Shown: positions 33,424-43,050, counted from the stretch's first letter. The stretch is 64,000 nt of DNA from Domibacillus indicus (GCF_000970685.1 NZ_LAJB01000003.1:186001-250000); one strand, 5' to 3'. Translations and numbers: made by a program. Notes: generated by a model from the letters alone, not told the origin.

Positions 33424-34245
33424 TTAAAGAAAAACAAAATAAATGACAGCCGCCAGTACAATGCGGTAAATGGCAAATGGAACCAGCTTTATACGGTTAA
33501 TAAGCCGCAGGAAAAATTTAATTGAAATCAGCGCAAATAGAAATGCGCTGACAAATCCGACGATAAAAAATGGCATAGCATCCATTGTGAAGTATTGCCA
33601 GTTTTTCAATAGCGATATAAAGCTCGCACCCGCCATAATCGGAACTGCCATGATAAACGTAAAATCTGAAGCAGCCCGGTGGCTCATCCCCATCAGCACA
33701 CCACCGGAAATGGTTGCTCCAGAACGAGAAAACCCTGGCCAAAGTGATAAGCATTGAATCAATCCAACAGAGAGAGCCTGCTTGTACGTAATTTGATCGA
33801 CCGTTTCAACTGTTCGTTTGTTTCTTCCAATCCAATCAGCTGCAATCATCCAAAACGCACCAATCACAAGCCCGATCAATACTGTTTCTGTTGAAAATAA
33901 GTATTCATCAATTAAATCTTCAAACAGCACTCCCAGTATCCCGGCTGGCAGCAAGCCAACAATAACATGCGTCAGCTTAAGCCGGCCTCCTTGTCCCCTT
34001 GTTTCTTTTTTTAATCCTAATAAATCAATAAACCTGTTTCGAAACACCACTACAACGGCTAAAATTGAGCCCAGCTGAATAACAATTTTAAAAGTATTCG
34101 CTGCGTATTTCCCCAGAAACTCATGTGACCGCAGCCACATTTCATCAACAATAATCATATGTCCCGTAGACGAGACCGGCGCGAATTCAGTGAGGCCTTC
34201 GACAAGACCCAGAATAACCGCTTTTAATAGAGTGATAAAATCCAT
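33424..34245 (-). CDS. uppP: Undecaprenyl-diphosphatase UppP (BacA)
   Basis: This 273-residue membrane protein has the BacA/UppP signatures LVEGLTEFAPVSSTGHMI (residues 14-31) and LSLWPGFSRSGATISGG (second re-entrant region). It recycles undecaprenyl pyrophosphate to the monophosphate carrier for peptidoglycan and other polymers; overproduction gives bacitracin resistance in this family. It is a single-gene unit next to a dispersed repeat. Confidence 0.95.
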   Translation of the reverse strand: MDFITLLKAVILGLVEGLTEFAPVSSTGHMIIVDEMWLRSHEFLGKYAANTFKIVIQLGSILAVVVVFRNRFIDLLGLKKETRGQGGRLKLTHVIVGLLPAGILGVLFEDLIDEYLFSTETVLIGLVIGAFWMIAADWIGRNKRTVETVDQITYKQALSVGLIQCLSLWPGFSRSGATISGGVLMGMSHRAASDFTFIMAVPIMAGASFISLLKNWQYFTMDAMPFFIVGFVSAFLFALISIKFFLRLINRIKLVPFAIYRIVLAAVIYFVFL

Positions 34246-34310
34246 TTTCGTTCTCCTTCATCTGATTTCCACTCTTTAAAGTAGCACACTTTTCACTATA
34301 CGCCAATCGT

Positions 34311-34592
34311 TTACTGTTTAGACTTTATTTCTTCGAGAAGAAGCAAAGCGGCTTCCCTGCTTAAGTGAATTCCGCCGCTAAATGACCGGCACTCTGCGGA
34401 TCTGATTCCCGAGAGGCAGCATACTGTTTTGCCTCCGGCCGGCCCGGCTAGTTTTTCTATAATAATTTCTTCCTGCCCAAGTGTAACGAGCATATGATCC
34501 TCCGGTTGAATACCAAGCTTTCTTCGTGCAAATTTCGGCAATACTACTCTTCCCTGTCCATCTACTACTCGCTTAGCTGTTACCTGAATCAT
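34311..34592 (-). CDS. AbrB/SpoVT-family transition-state-type regulator
   Basis: This 93-residue protein has an N-terminal SpoVT-AbrB domain (about 3-48): KRVVDGQGRVVLPKFARRKLGI and the second strand HMLVTLGQEEIIIEK. The C-terminal half (about 50-93) is Cys/Gly-containing and ends in a helix; I do not recognise it. AbrB-fold proteins bind DNA as dimers or tetramers and often act in the exponential-to-stationary transition. The target genes are unknown. Confidence 0.83.
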   Translation of the reverse strand: MIQVTAKRVVDGQGRVVLPKFARRKLGIQPEDHMLVTLGQEEIIIEKLAGPAGGKTVCCLSGIRSAECRSFSGGIHLSREAALLLLEEIKSKQ

Positions 34593-35087
34593 ATTTCACC
34601 TCTTTTCCCGGGATATTTACACTATCTTATAATCTTTTTCGATAATCAAAATAAAAAAACTCAATATAATATAGGTTAAAATACCTGTTAATCTATTTAC
34701 CCAACATGACTTCGATCACGATTAAGGTGAATTTTACGCCTTCTTTCTCCTTAACTAAAGAACCAGCTTTATTTTTCTCTATTTTTTAACACCATTCTTA
34801 AAAGATATCTTTTTCAGACGACTTAAAATTGTAAAAGCCTGCAGACAGTATTCAGCTGGATTTACACCTGCAGGCTTTTGGTTGTAACGATAGCCCACTT
34901 TATCTGTTCTTCTCCAGCTGCAATGGCAGCTGACCGCTTCTGTTTCCACTCTGGCAATAAATTCACTTATATGAAAGGCTTCCATAAAAATATAAACTTC
35001 CTTGCTCTACAACTTTGCAGATGGATAACCTGCCAGTACCCGGGACTTGTTTTTCTCTGTCACTTATACAAAGGCCGCCTAGAATAA
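34593..35087. other. Gene-poor stretch with a large hairpin
   Basis: I find no convincing gene here. AAAAGCCTGCAG (34833-34844) pairs with CTGCAGGCTTTT (34868-34879) around a 23-base loop and could be a bidirectional terminator, although no gene clearly ends at it. The rest is A/T-rich spacer leading to the tnrA control region. Confidence 0.6.
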
Positions 35088-35104
35088 TGTTATGTTTCAT
35101 TACA
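35088..35104. promoter_or_regulatory. TnrA/GlnR box 1
   Basis: TGTTATGTTTCATTACA fits TGTNA-N7-TNACA at every defined base, upstream of tnrA itself. Confidence 0.85.
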
Positions 35105-35116
35105 CAAAAATATAAA

Positions 35117-35133
35117 TGTAATAAAACATAACA
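35117..35133. promoter_or_regulatory. TnrA/GlnR box 2
   Basis: TGTAATAAAACATAACA fits TGTNA-N7-TNACA at every defined base. It lies 9 bases upstream of the -35 box, a position suitable for activation by TnrA, and about 29 bases (centre to centre) from box 1. Confidence 0.85.
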
Positions 35134-35141
35134 TAATTTCG

Positions 35142-35170
35142 TTACATAATTATCAGAAATGATATATAAT
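35142..35170 (+). promoter_or_regulatory. Sigma-A promoter of tnrA
   Basis: TTACAT (35142-35147) and TATAAT (35165-35170) are 17 bases apart, about 30 bases upstream of the start codon. Confidence 0.7.
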
Positions 35171-35199
35171 GTGAATGTATCCCATTTCGAGGTGATCTT

Positions 35200-35526
35200 A
35201 TGACGGAAGAAGAAAAAAGTTACAAAACAAAAAAAGTCATTACGATCGGCATTGTGAGTGAGCTGACCGGCCTGTCCGAGCGTCAAATCCGCTATTATGA
35301 AGAGCGGCAGCTTATTTTTCCTGACCGCTCCGAGCGCGGGACACGAAAATATTCCTTCGGGGATGTAGAAACACTAATGGATATTGCCAATCAGATGGAA
35401 GATGGCGTACGAACGTTTGAGATCAGGCAGGAAATGAAGAAAAAACCGGATCAGGAAAAATTAAAGCGCAGCATGATCAAAGGCCAGTTAAATGCCCGGT
35501 TTGGTATCCAAAACAAATTTAAATAA
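35200..35526 (+). CDS. tnrA: Nitrogen regulator TnrA (MerR family)
   Basis: This 108-residue MerR-type protein has [20 protein letters not shown] and [19 protein letters not shown], closely matching B. subtilis TnrA. The C-terminal tail [14 protein letters not shown] is the region through which feedback-inhibited glutamine synthetase controls TnrA. It is not followed by glnA, which argues against GlnR. TnrA activates or represses nitrogen genes during glutamine limitation. Two matching TnrA boxes upstream indicate autoregulation. The ribosome site is GAGGTGATC. Confidence 0.92.
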   Translation: MTEEEKSYKTKKVITIGIVSELTGLSERQIRYYEERQLIFPDRSERGTRKYSFGDVETLMDIANQMEDGVRTFEIRQEMKKKPDQEKLKRSMIKGQLNARFGIQNKFK

Positions 35527-35563
35527 AAGAATTCCCGAAAATTCGATTTTCGGGAATTCTTTT
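35526..35563 (+). terminator. Terminator of tnrA
   Basis: A 15-bp perfect stem (AAGAATTCCCGAAAA with its complement) and a 5-base loop, followed by TTTTA, lie directly after the stop codon. Confidence 0.9.
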
Positions 35564-35660
35564 ATGCACCTATTTATTATTTTCTTCGTTTTTTCACATT
35601 CCATTTTCTTTACTCATATACAAATAAAGAAAATAAAAAGATAAAGAAGGAGGTATTGAA

Positions 35661-37508
35661 GTGAAACGGCATCAAAGATACGTCCTGGCCCTTCTGCTGG
35701 ATTCCTTTATCATCTTTCTTGCCGTCGCGAGTTCCTGCTTTGTTTTTTACCAGGCGACCGAAAGGATAAACGTATCCGGAGCCCTTTATATTTTCTTTCT
35801 GTTATGGAGCACTTTAATTGCCGGGTTTCACTTGTTTCACCACTACCGCCATTTATGGCGCTTTGCGAGTATGGGCGAAACAAAAGTCATCGGAAAAAGC
35901 TTTGCCTTTACGTTTGCCGCAGCCGGCTTTATTCACTATGAGCTTTCCCACTGGAATGCAGTAAATATCCCCCCCTCTCTTCTTTTTACAGCCTGGTCTG
36001 TCACATTATTGGCTTTTTTGCTTGTGCGCCTTCTTTTATGGTCTTTTAATGAAAACAAAGGGATATTTAACAAGAAAGGAAAAAGAACACTGATTATCGG
36101 TGCCGGCAGTGCAGGCATCCTCGTCGTAAAAGAACTGAAAAAATCTACCAATCCTTTTTTTTACCCTGTTGCCTTTATCGATGATGACCCTGAAAAAATC
36201 GGCCTCCAGGTTCGAAATATGCCCGTTGCCGGCACAAGCCAGGATATTGAAAAGGTGATTAACAAATACAATATTGAGCTCGTCATTATTGCCACTCCAT
36301 CTGCCTCGGGAAAGCAAATTACGAAAATTTTAAAAACGTGCCAAAAAAGCGGTGTCGATGTAAAAATCCTGCCCCGCCTTACGGATATTATTAACGGCCG
36401 CATTACACTGAATACAATCCGTGAAGTAAACGTGGAAGACCTGCTCGGCCGTCCTCCCATTCAGTTAGACATCCCGGCCATCGCTCATTATATACAAGGG
36501 AAAACGATTTTAGTCACCGGCGCAGGCGGGTCGATCGGTTCTGAGATATGCAGGCAGGTTTCAGCTTTCAAACCAAAAAACCTTCTTTTGCTTGGCCATG
36601 GAGAAACCAGTATTTATACAATTGAAAAAGAACTTGAACAATTATATCCACATCTGCCCGTAAAAGCATTGATTGCCGATATTGAAGATAAAAACCGCAT
36701 AAAGCAAATTTTTTCTGCTTATCGTCCTGAAGTTGTTTTCCATGCAGCCGCCCACAAACATGTGCCATTAATGGAAGCCAATCCGGCTGAAGCAGTTAAG
36801 ACGAACATATTTGGCACGAAAAATCTGGCAGAATGCGCCCACCATTATAAAGCGGAACGATACGTCCAGATCTCTACGGATAAAGCAGTGAACCCAGCCA
36901 GTGTTATGGGCGTAACAAAAAGAATAGCCGAACTGATTATCCAAACGATGAATCAGCAAAGCAGCACAGACTTTGTCGCGGTTCGTTTTGGAAATGTATT
37001 GGGCAGCAGAGGCAGTGTTATTCCCTTATTTAAAAAACAAATTAAAAATGGAGGCCCTGTAACGGTCACACACCCGGATATGACCCGCTATTTTATGACC
37101 ATTCCCGAAGCAGTACAGCTTGTGATTCAAGCAGGGGCATTGGCCGAGGGAGGGGAGATCTTCATTCTGGATATGGGCAGTCCCGTAAAAATTAGTGAAT
37201 TGGCCCGAAATTTAATTACACTGTCCGGCTTGACTCCCGGCCAGGACATTTCTATTTCTTATACAGGCATACGGCCGGGCGAAAAGCTGTACGAAGAACT
37301 ATTTACACATGAAGAAGGAAGCCTCGCATCCAGACACGAGCTCATTTTCGTTACAAAGCCGGCCGATCCGGCCGAAATCAATCTTCCGCTTTTCATCAGC
37401 CGGCTGGAAAACCTCGTTTATTCACCTGAAGATGCGCAGGCTGATCTGGAGATCAAAAAGCTTCTCAAGGAAATAGTGCCCGCGTATCAGATTAATCATT
37501 TTTCATGA
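35661..37508 (+). CDS. Polysaccharide biosynthesis nucleotide-sugar dehydratase, CapD/PglF/EpsC family
   Basis: This 615-residue protein has four N-terminal membrane helices (about 5-130), a CoA-binding-like Rossmann domain (TLIIGAGSAGILVVKEL at about 143-159), and a C-terminal extended SDR domain with GAGGSIGSEICRQ (about 285-297). In place of the classical YxxxK catalytic residues it has the family-typical QISTDKAVNPASVMGVTKR. Members are UDP-GlcNAc 4,6-dehydratases (PglF, CapD, B. subtilis EpsC). It probably supplies a 4-keto-6-deoxy sugar for a surface glycan. A PglD-like acetyltransferase gene converges on it, but the expected aminotransferase is absent here. Confidence 0.9.
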   Translation: MKRHQRYVLALLLDSFIIFLAVASSCFVFYQATERINVSGALYIFFLLWSTLIAGFHLFHHYRHLWRFASMGETKVIGKSFAFTFAAAGFIHYELSHWNAVNIPPSLLFTAWSVTLLAFLLVRLLLWSFNENKGIFNKKGKRTLIIGAGSAGILVVKELKKSTNPFFYPVAFIDDDPEKIGLQVRNMPVAGTSQDIEKVINKYNIELVIIATPSASGKQITKILKTCQKSGVDVKILPRLTDIINGRITLNTIREVNVEDLLGRPPIQLDIPAIAHYIQGKTILVTGAGGSIGSEICRQVSAFKPKNLLLLGHGETSIYTIEKELEQLYPHLPVKALIADIEDKNRIKQIFSAYRPEVVFHAAAHKHVPLMEANPAEAVKTNIFGTKNLAECAHHYKAERYVQISTDKAVNPASVMGVTKRIAELIIQTMNQQSSTDFVAVRFGNVLGSRGSVIPLFKKQIKNGGPVTVTHPDMTRYFMTIPEAVQLVIQAGALAEGGEIFILDMGSPVKISELARNLITLSGLTPGQDISISYTGIRPGEKLYEELFTHEEGSLASRHELIFVTKPADPAEINLPLFISRLENLVYSPEDAQADLEIKKLLKEIVPAYQINHFS

Positions 37509-37518
37509 TATATTCCTA

Positions 37519-37551
37519 CAGAAAAAACCGCTTTTTTCTCTTTTAAGAAAA
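37519..37551 (-). terminator. Probable terminator of the acetyltransferase gene
   Basis: On the minus strand GCTTTTCTT can pair with AAGAGAAAA...AGC and is followed by TTTTTTC. The stem is A/T-rich and imperfect. Confidence 0.5.
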
Positions 37552-38202
37552 GCAGCTGTCTTCTTGTTTTCTGGACCGGATTGTTCTCGCAGGTGTGCCG
37601 TACGCTACACAATAAGGCTCTATGTTTTGTAAAACAGTAGAGCCTGCTCCGATAACGGTATGTTCACCAATGCGGATAGAATGAATAACGTTCGCTCCCA
37701 GCGCAATAACGGCACTGTTGCCAATTTGAACATTTCTGCCGAGCGTGGCTCCTGGCGCGACACTCACATAGTCTCCTAAAATACAGTCATGGTCAACCGA
37801 GGATTTCGTATTAATAATACAGTGTTCGCCAATAATAGCATTGCGGTTAATGACCGCACCGGCCATTATAACCGTTCCATCCCCTACCTTCACATCACTG
37901 CTGATGCACGAGGCGGGATGAATCGATGAGATAAACAAAAAGTTAGGAACCAGGGTCCGGATAGCCTGGACCATCTTTTTTCGGCTCCCATTATCTTCAA
38001 TGGCAACAATTCCTCCGTAGATGTGCTTATTCATTTGCGACAGCACGCTTTCTGTTCCAAGAACCCGGTATCCATAAATAATCGTGTTAACAGGACGGAC
38101 TGGATCAAGGATTCCGCATATAGAATACTTCTTCTCTTTTTCGATCGCATCTATTAAAACACTGGCATGGCCTCCTGTACCAATAATAATGATTTTTTTC
38201 AA
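37543..38202 (-). CDS. PglD/NeuD-family sugar acyltransferase (left-handed beta-helix)
   Basis: I place the start at the TTG at 38202, 8 bases after GGGG in GGGGTGATC, giving 219 residues; a GTG at 38211 lies inside that ribosome site. The N-terminal Rossmann-like part (IIIIGTGGHASVLIDAI) and the C-terminal hexapeptide repeats (VGDGTVIMAGAVINRNAIIG and on) define the PglD/NeuD/EpsM-type family, which N- or O-acetylates nucleotide-linked amino sugars using acetyl-CoA. It converges on the PglF-like gene, consistent with a shared deoxyaminosugar pathway. Confidence 0.87.
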   Translation of the reverse strand: MKKIIIIGTGGHASVLIDAIEKEKKYSICGILDPVRPVNTIIYGYRVLGTESVLSQMNKHIYGGIVAIEDNGSRKKMVQAIRTLVPNFLFISSIHPASCISSDVKVGDGTVIMAGAVINRNAIIGEHCIINTKSSVDHDCILGDYVSVAPGATLGRNVQIGNSAVIALGANVIHSIRIGEHTVIGAGSTVLQNIEPYCVAYGTPARTIRSRKQEDSCFS

Positions 38203-38211
38203 TTTGATCAC

Positions 38212-38492
38212 CCCGGCTATTCAATTCTCTCTCCGATTGCTTGGCCTTAGAGACAATTCAGTATTCCCATGTGCACCGCAGGCTTTTGCCAGATAAGCAG
38301 GCAGACATTCCTCAGGGATAAGCCACTTTTTCAAATATATCCTCCTTCACTGTATGCCGGCCCTTTTCTTTCAATGACTTTCTTCTTCAGGTGACGATAC
38401 CTCCAAAAAAGAAGCCGCTGCCAGAGAGGAGTTTTCTGTGCACCGGCGGTTTTATTTCATTCTGAATACATAGGAACTATTTAACACAAAAC
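38212..38492. other. Spacer between the acetyltransferase gene and ssrA
   Basis: No gene, RNA or clear repeat was recognised in this 280-base stretch. A GCCGCTGCC/GGCGG pairing near 38410-38450 is too weak to call. Confidence 0.5.
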
Positions 38493-38525
38493 AAAAAGCC
38501 CTGCGAATATCGCAAGGCTTTTTTT
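38493..38525 (-). terminator. Terminator of ssrA
   Basis: On the minus strand AAAAGCC-TTGCG pairs with CGCAG-GGCTTTT (one mismatch) around a short loop, followed by a T run. Confidence 0.8.
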
Positions 38526-38542
38526 CTGCTCCATAGCAAGTA

Positions 38543-38901
38543 TGGAGACGGCGGGAGTCGAACCCGCGTCCAAAGATAACGGCACCTGAGCATCTACGGG
38601 TGTAGCTATGCTATTTCGGTCTCACTGACCCGCCTGCCGCATAGCAGGCCGTCGAATCAGCCAGCCTGATTAATCTCTTCCTTCATCCCCAGGCGTAGGA
38701 ATCCGGCGTAGTCCGCTCGAAGTGAGCCCCTTACCCGACTGCACGGACAACAGCGGGAGGAGCACAGGCTAACCTAAATTAGGCAGCTTGTAGTTGAGTT
38801 TGTTGTTTGCCAGTTATTATAGGCAAGTGCGTTTTGACAGAGCCGGCCCTCTGACCCGCAGCCCAGGCTCGAACTATCCCTGTCGAATCCGTAACGTCCC
38901 C
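38543..38901 (-). ncRNA. ssrA: Transfer-messenger RNA (tmRNA)
   Basis: The 359-base RNA starts GGGGACGTTACGGATTCGAC and ends with the tRNA-like TTCGACTCCCGCCGTCTCCA. The acceptor stem GGGGACG/CGTCTCC and the TTCGA loop are intact, and the CCA end is not encoded. The tag reading frame (38779-38811, minus) starts at the resume codon GGC and encodes GKQQTQLQAA followed by TAA. The last three residues are QAA instead of the usual LAA. It lies directly downstream of smpB, its protein partner, on the same strand, as in B. subtilis. Confidence 0.96.
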
Positions 38902-39051
38902 GGATTAAAATTAAACAGGATATTCTCGTTATAAGAACATTGCCTGACAGGATATAAGTGTTCAAAGCATGGTTTGCTTCTGATTAGATAGATAACTCAA
39001 CTTCTATACTAATTTGAAGACACGAGATATTACCGCGTCAGTCTATTTAAA

Positions 39052-39080
39052 ATAATATCACATTCTAGACTTTTAATCAA
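39052..39080 (-). promoter_or_regulatory. Candidate promoter of ssrA in the 3' end of smpB
   Basis: TTGATT (39075-39080) and TATTAT (39052-39057) are 17 bases apart on the minus strand, overlapping the smpB stop codon. It lies about 150 bases before the mature tmRNA 5' end and so would require a processed leader. Confidence 0.45.
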
Positions 39081-39544
39081 CCTTTTTGCCGGTCGCGGAA
39101 TGCCCGCTCAATATCACGCTTCGCTTCTTTCTGTTTTAAATCTTCGCGTTTATCATATTTCTTTTTCCCTTTTGCAAGACCGATTAACAGCTTGGCATAG
39201 CCGTCTTTTAAGTAAAGCTTCAGCGGCACAATCGAATAGCCCGCTTCCTTCGTTTCTCCAATTAACGTGTTAATCTGCTTCCGGTGCAAAAGAAGCTTTC
39301 TTGTGCGAAGCGGCTCATGGTTATGAATATTCCCCTGCTCGTACGGGCTGATATGCATATTGTGAACGAAAAGCTCGCCGTTCCGGATGCGGGCGAATGA
39401 ATCCTTTAAATTCACACGCCCCGCACGGATCGCTTTAATTTCGGTTCCTAGCAGCACCAGGCCGGCTTCGTACGTTTCTTCAATAAAATAGTCGTGGCGC
39501 GCTTTTTTATTTTGCGCGACCACTTTTCCTTCTCCCTTTGGCAT
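39077..39544 (-). CDS. smpB: SsrA-binding protein SmpB
   Basis: This 155-residue protein has the SmpB beta-barrel ([38 protein letters not shown]) and the basic C-terminal tail ([20 protein letters not shown]) that enters the empty mRNA channel of stalled ribosomes. It delivers Ala-tmRNA for trans-translation. It lies 18 bases downstream of rnr, with which it is probably co-transcribed, and upstream of ssrA. Confidence 0.96.
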   Translation of the reverse strand: MPKGEGKVVAQNKKARHDYFIEETYEAGLVLLGTEIKAIRAGRVNLKDSFARIRNGELFVHNMHISPYEQGNIHNHEPLRTRKLLLHRKQINTLIGETKEAGYSIVPLKLYLKDGYAKLLIGLAKGKKKYDKREDLKQKEAKRDIERAFRDRQKG

Positions 39545-39562
39545 TAGCAGTTCCTCACTTTC

Positions 39563-41929
39563 TTACCTGCGCTTCTTATTCTTGGCAATTCCTTCGTAAA
39601 ATTTACGTTTTTTCTTTTTCTTTGGCGGCTGGTTCGACCATTCGCCGCCCCCGCCGTCTTTCATATCCGGCCGCGCCGGTTTTCTTGCCGTTCTGTCTTC
39701 CTTTTTAAGCGCCTGTGCTTTTTTGCCGCGCCCGCGCGGTTTTTTTTCAGCTGCTCCATCTGTACGCTTAGGACGCTGGCGCTGCTTTTTCATGCCGACA
39801 ATTTCAAAATCAACAGATTGTTCTTCCTTGTTGACATCACGGACACGAATCGTAATTTCGTCCCCAATGCGGAAAACATTGCCGGTGCGCTCTCCTATCA
39901 TAGCAAAATGGCGTTCGTCGTAGCGATAATAATCATCTGTCATGTAGGAAACATGCACGAGCCCTTCAATTGTGTTTTCAAGCGCCACAAACATCCCAAA
40001 GTTTGTGACTGAGCTGATGACACCGTCGTATTCTTCGCCGATTTTATCAAGCATAAATTCCGCTTTTTTCAGTTCGTCTGTATCCCGCTCAGCGTCGACC
40101 GCCCGGCGTTCCATGCTTGATGTATGGTCCGCGATTTCCGGCAGGCGCGCGTTCCACTTTTCCTGCGTAGCCGGTGATACATCTCCCTGAATTAAATAAG
40201 TGCGGATTAACCGGTGAACAATCAAATCCGGGTACCGGCGGATTGGCGAGGTAAAATGTGTGTAAAATTCAGTCGCCAGGCCAAAATGTCCGAGGCTGTT
40301 CGCATTGTATTTCGCCTGCTGCATGGAACGCAGCATAACCGTTGAAATAACGGTTTCTTCCGGTGTATCTTTTACCCCTTCAATAATTTCCTGAAGCGCC
40401 CTTGGATGCACCGAATTTGCCGTTCCTTTGACATTGAGTCCGAAATTCGTTAAAAATTCAAAGAAGCGCTGCAGTTTGTCTTCTTTCGGGTCTTCGTGAA
40501 TACGGTAAAGAAACGGAATGTCCATCCAGTGGAAATGCTCGGCTACTGTTTCGTTGGCCGCAAGCATAAATTCTTCAATCAGCTTTTCACCGACGGAACG
40601 TTCACGAATAACCACATTGGTTGGATGGCCGTCTTCATCGACAAGGACTTTTGCTTCTTTGAAATCAAAGTCAATCGCCCCGCGGTCGGTCCGTTTTTGC
40701 CGCAGGATTGCCGCCAGCTCTTCCATTTCTTCAAAAAGCGGCACAAGCGGCCTGTACTTTTCACGAAGCTCTTCATCTTTATCCACCAGGATTCTGTTTA
40801 CATCTGAATAGGTCATCCGTTCGGTTGTCCGAATCACGCTGTCAAAAATTTCGTGGCTCACTACTTCACCGGACCGGTTAATTTCCATTTCGCAGGACAT
40901 CGTTAACCGGTCGACCTTTGGATTTAACGAGCAGATGCCATTTGACAGCCGGTGCGGGATCATGGGAATAACCCGGTCCACTAAATAAACGCTTGTGCCG
41001 CGCTCGTACGCTTCACGGTCGATAGGAGAACCTTCCGTGGCATAATGGCTGACATCGGCGATGTGAACACCCAGTTTATAATTGCCGTTTTCAAGCTTTG
41101 TCACCGTCACGGCATCATCCAGGTCTTTTGCATCGGCGCCGTCAATCGTTACAATTACCTCATCGCGGAGGTCCCGCCGGCCTTCAATGTCCTTTGGATC
41201 GATTTGTTCCGGCACCGCATTGGCCTGATCAAGCACTTCTTCGGGGAATTCCTGGGGCAGTCCATGCTTGTAAATAATCGACATAATGTCGACTCCCGGA
41301 TCATTTTTATGCCCGATAATTTCTTTAATTTCACCTTCTGCGGCCTGTCTTCCTTCCGGCCAGCGCGTAATATGGACAACGACTTTATGGCCATCAACCG
41401 CTCCGGCTGTTTTTTCCTTGGGGATAAAAATATCAGCCGTAAATTTTTTATCATCGGTTTCCACAAAACCGAAGCTTTTTTGGTCGATAAATGTTCCGAC
41501 CACATCGGTTTGTCCGCGCTCAAGGATGCGGATAACCGTACCTTCCCGGCGCGTTCCATTCTGGTCTTCTTTCGTAACCCGCACGAGTGCCACATCGCCG
41601 TTCAGCGCGCCTTTTGTTTCATGCGGTGGAATAAAAACATCATCCACGCCCTGCTCATCGGGGATCAAAAACGCAAACCCTTTTGCATGGCCGGATATTT
41701 TCCCGCGGACAAGGTTCATCTTTTCAGGAAGCCCGTACCGGTTCGCGCGGGTCCGGACAACAAGACCGCGCTCTTCCATGTACACAAGTGATTTGACGAA
41801 ATCACGAAAGCCTTCCGATCCTTCGATGCCCATTGCTTCTTCAAGCTCCTGGACGGTCAGCGGCTTGTACGATTCTTCTTTCATATACGTTAATAATCGG
41901 TCGACGATTTTTTCTATGTGCTGGTCCAT
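39563..41929 (-). CDS. rnr: Ribonuclease R
   Basis: This 788-residue 3'-5' exoribonuclease has an N-terminal winged helix, cold-shock domains (about 80-220), the RNB catalytic domain with [14 protein letters not shown] (metal-binding aspartates), an S1 domain near 645-725 ([16 protein letters not shown]) and a Lys-rich C-terminal tail of about 60 residues. RNase R degrades structured RNA and non-stop mRNA together with SmpB and tmRNA, which are encoded just downstream. Confidence 0.96.
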   Translation of the reverse strand: MDQHIEKIVDRLLTYMKEESYKPLTVQELEEAMGIEGSEGFRDFVKSLVYMEERGLVVRTRANRYGLPEKMNLVRGKISGHAKGFAFLIPDEQGVDDVFIPPHETKGALNGDVALVRVTKEDQNGTRREGTVIRILERGQTDVVGTFIDQKSFGFVETDDKKFTADIFIPKEKTAGAVDGHKVVVHITRWPEGRQAAEGEIKEIIGHKNDPGVDIMSIIYKHGLPQEFPEEVLDQANAVPEQIDPKDIEGRRDLRDEVIVTIDGADAKDLDDAVTVTKLENGNYKLGVHIADVSHYATEGSPIDREAYERGTSVYLVDRVIPMIPHRLSNGICSLNPKVDRLTMSCEMEINRSGEVVSHEIFDSVIRTTERMTYSDVNRILVDKDEELREKYRPLVPLFEEMEELAAILRQKRTDRGAIDFDFKEAKVLVDEDGHPTNVVIRERSVGEKLIEEFMLAANETVAEHFHWMDIPFLYRIHEDPKEDKLQRFFEFLTNFGLNVKGTANSVHPRALQEIIEGVKDTPEETVISTVMLRSMQQAKYNANSLGHFGLATEFYTHFTSPIRRYPDLIVHRLIRTYLIQGDVSPATQEKWNARLPEIADHTSSMERRAVDAERDTDELKKAEFMLDKIGEEYDGVISSVTNFGMFVALENTIEGLVHVSYMTDDYYRYDERHFAMIGERTGNVFRIGDEITIRVRDVNKEEQSVDFEIVGMKKQRQRPKRTDGAAEKKPRGRGKKAQALKKEDRTARKPARPDMKDGGGGEWSNQPPKKKKKRKFYEGIAKNKKRR

Positions 41930-41955
41930 TTGGAACCCGCCTCCTTTTACAAAGG

Positions 41956-42702
41956 TTAAACCGTCCAGTCAAGCGTTTCAAGAAAAGCGAGAATATCTGC
42001 ATGCAGCTGCTCTTTTTCTTTATCAAGTGTAATCACATGACCGGACTGTTCATACCATTTCAATTGTTTTTCATCGGTTTCCACACCTTCAAAAATAACA
42101 TTGGCGCTGTCCGGATCAATCATTTTGTCCTGGCGTGCCTGCACGACAAAAACCGGAGCATAAATGTGGTCAATATGGCCGCGGACATCCTGTACAAGAT
42201 CCCGGAGCGCGTTCAGTGTTTTCATCGGTGTTTGTTTAAATGCTTCCATTTCTTTTTCAATAACATCTTCGGTTTTTCCTTCAAACTTTTTAAAACCGCG
42301 CGCATACTCCACTACCCCTTTGTACATGGTCTGCTCATCTTTCATTGACATGGGGGCACACATAGGGATAATACCCTTTACTGGTTTAGTATAACCGAGT
42401 TTCAGCCCAAAAACACCGCCGAGCGACAGTCCGCACACGGCAATTTCTTCATAACCGAGTTCAAGAAGGTGGTTGTAGCCGTCCTCTACATCCTTCCACC
42501 AGTCTTCCGGTCCTGTTTTCACAAGCTCTTCTGGCGGGACAGCGTGACCTTTATAGTGGGGTGCATGTGAGGTATATCCATTTTTCTCAAGAAAACGGCC
42601 AATCATGCGCACGTCTGATGAATTCCCGGTGAACCCATGCAGAAGAAGAACGGCGCGTTTTCCTGCTTCAAATGTAAATGGCTGTGGCAGTGTTAGTTTC
42701 AT
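41956..42702 (-). CDS. est: Carboxylesterase Est (YvaK)
   Basis: The ATG at 42702 follows AAAGGAAAGG and gives 248 residues, the length of B. subtilis YvaK. The alpha/beta-hydrolase features are the oxyanion region [13 protein letters not shown], the nucleophile Ser in CGLSLGG (near residue 93), Asp in DKMIDPDSA and His in QSGHVITLD. It hydrolyses short-chain esters; a physiological role is not known. It lies in the conserved secG-est-rnr-smpB string. Confidence 0.93.
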   Translation of the reverse strand: MKLTLPQPFTFEAGKRAVLLLHGFTGNSSDVRMIGRFLEKNGYTSHAPHYKGHAVPPEELVKTGPEDWWKDVEDGYNHLLELGYEEIAVCGLSLGGVFGLKLGYTKPVKGIIPMCAPMSMKDEQTMYKGVVEYARGFKKFEGKTEDVIEKEMEAFKQTPMKTLNALRDLVQDVRGHIDHIYAPVFVVQARQDKMIDPDSANVIFEGVETDEKQLKWYEQSGHVITLDKEKEQLHADILAFLETLDWTV

Positions 42703-42738
42703 GTTATATCTTTCCTTTCCTTTAACATCCTGCAAACG

Positions 42739-42773
42739 AAAAAAAGACGATTCAGCTGAATCGCCTTTTTTTA
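42739..42773 (-). terminator. Terminator between secG and est
   Basis: GCGATTCAG and CTGAATCGT form a stem (one G-T pair) flanked by A and T runs, directly after the secG stop codon. Confidence 0.8.
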
Positions 42774-43010
42774 TTATAAACCAAAATAAGAAAGTGCAAT
42801 GGTTAAAACGAAAAACAGCACGGATAAAACGATCGTTAAGCGATGCAGCACAAGATCAATGCCGCGCGCTTTCTGTTTTCCGAATAATTGCTCTGCACCG
42901 CCGGAAATGGCACCGGAAAGGCCTGCGCTTTTCCCTGATTGCAGCAAAACAACCGCGATAAGCGAAATAGCTACAATAACGAGCAGCACAATAAGCACTG
43001 TATGCAACAT
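42774..43010 (-). CDS. secG: Preprotein translocase subunit SecG
   Basis: The ATG at 43010 follows GGGGGTT and gives 78 residues. The two membrane helices and the linking motif [20 protein letters not shown] are typical of SecG, the accessory subunit of the SecYEG channel. It has its own promoter downstream of the eno terminator. Confidence 0.95.
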   Translation of the reverse strand: MLHTVLIVLLVIVAISLIAVVLLQSGKSAGLSGAISGGAEQLFGKQKARGIDLVLHRLTIVLSVLFFVLTIALSYFGL

Positions 43011-43050
43011 AGTATTAACCCCCATTAAAAACGAACTTCTAGATATAACG

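Noticed and set aside
32951-33446. Short plus and minus frames across the GC-rich repeat
   Set aside because: They arise from high GC content in a structured non-coding repeat, and the frames are not shared between the two copies.
34779-34985. 68-codon minus frame
   Set aside because: It runs through a large hairpin, has no ribosome site and shows no protein family features.
37543-38211. GTG start at 38211 for the acetyltransferase
   Set aside because: That GTG lies within the GGGGTGATC ribosome site that serves the TTG at 38202.
38774-38965. 63-codon minus frame overlapping tmRNA
   Set aside because: It lies within ssrA and is an accident of RNA sequence; the real translated tag is the 10-codon frame at 38779-38811.
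41045-41791. 248-codon plus frame antisense to rnr
   Set aside because: It is a shadow of the well-supported RNase R frame, with no ribosome site or family resemblance.
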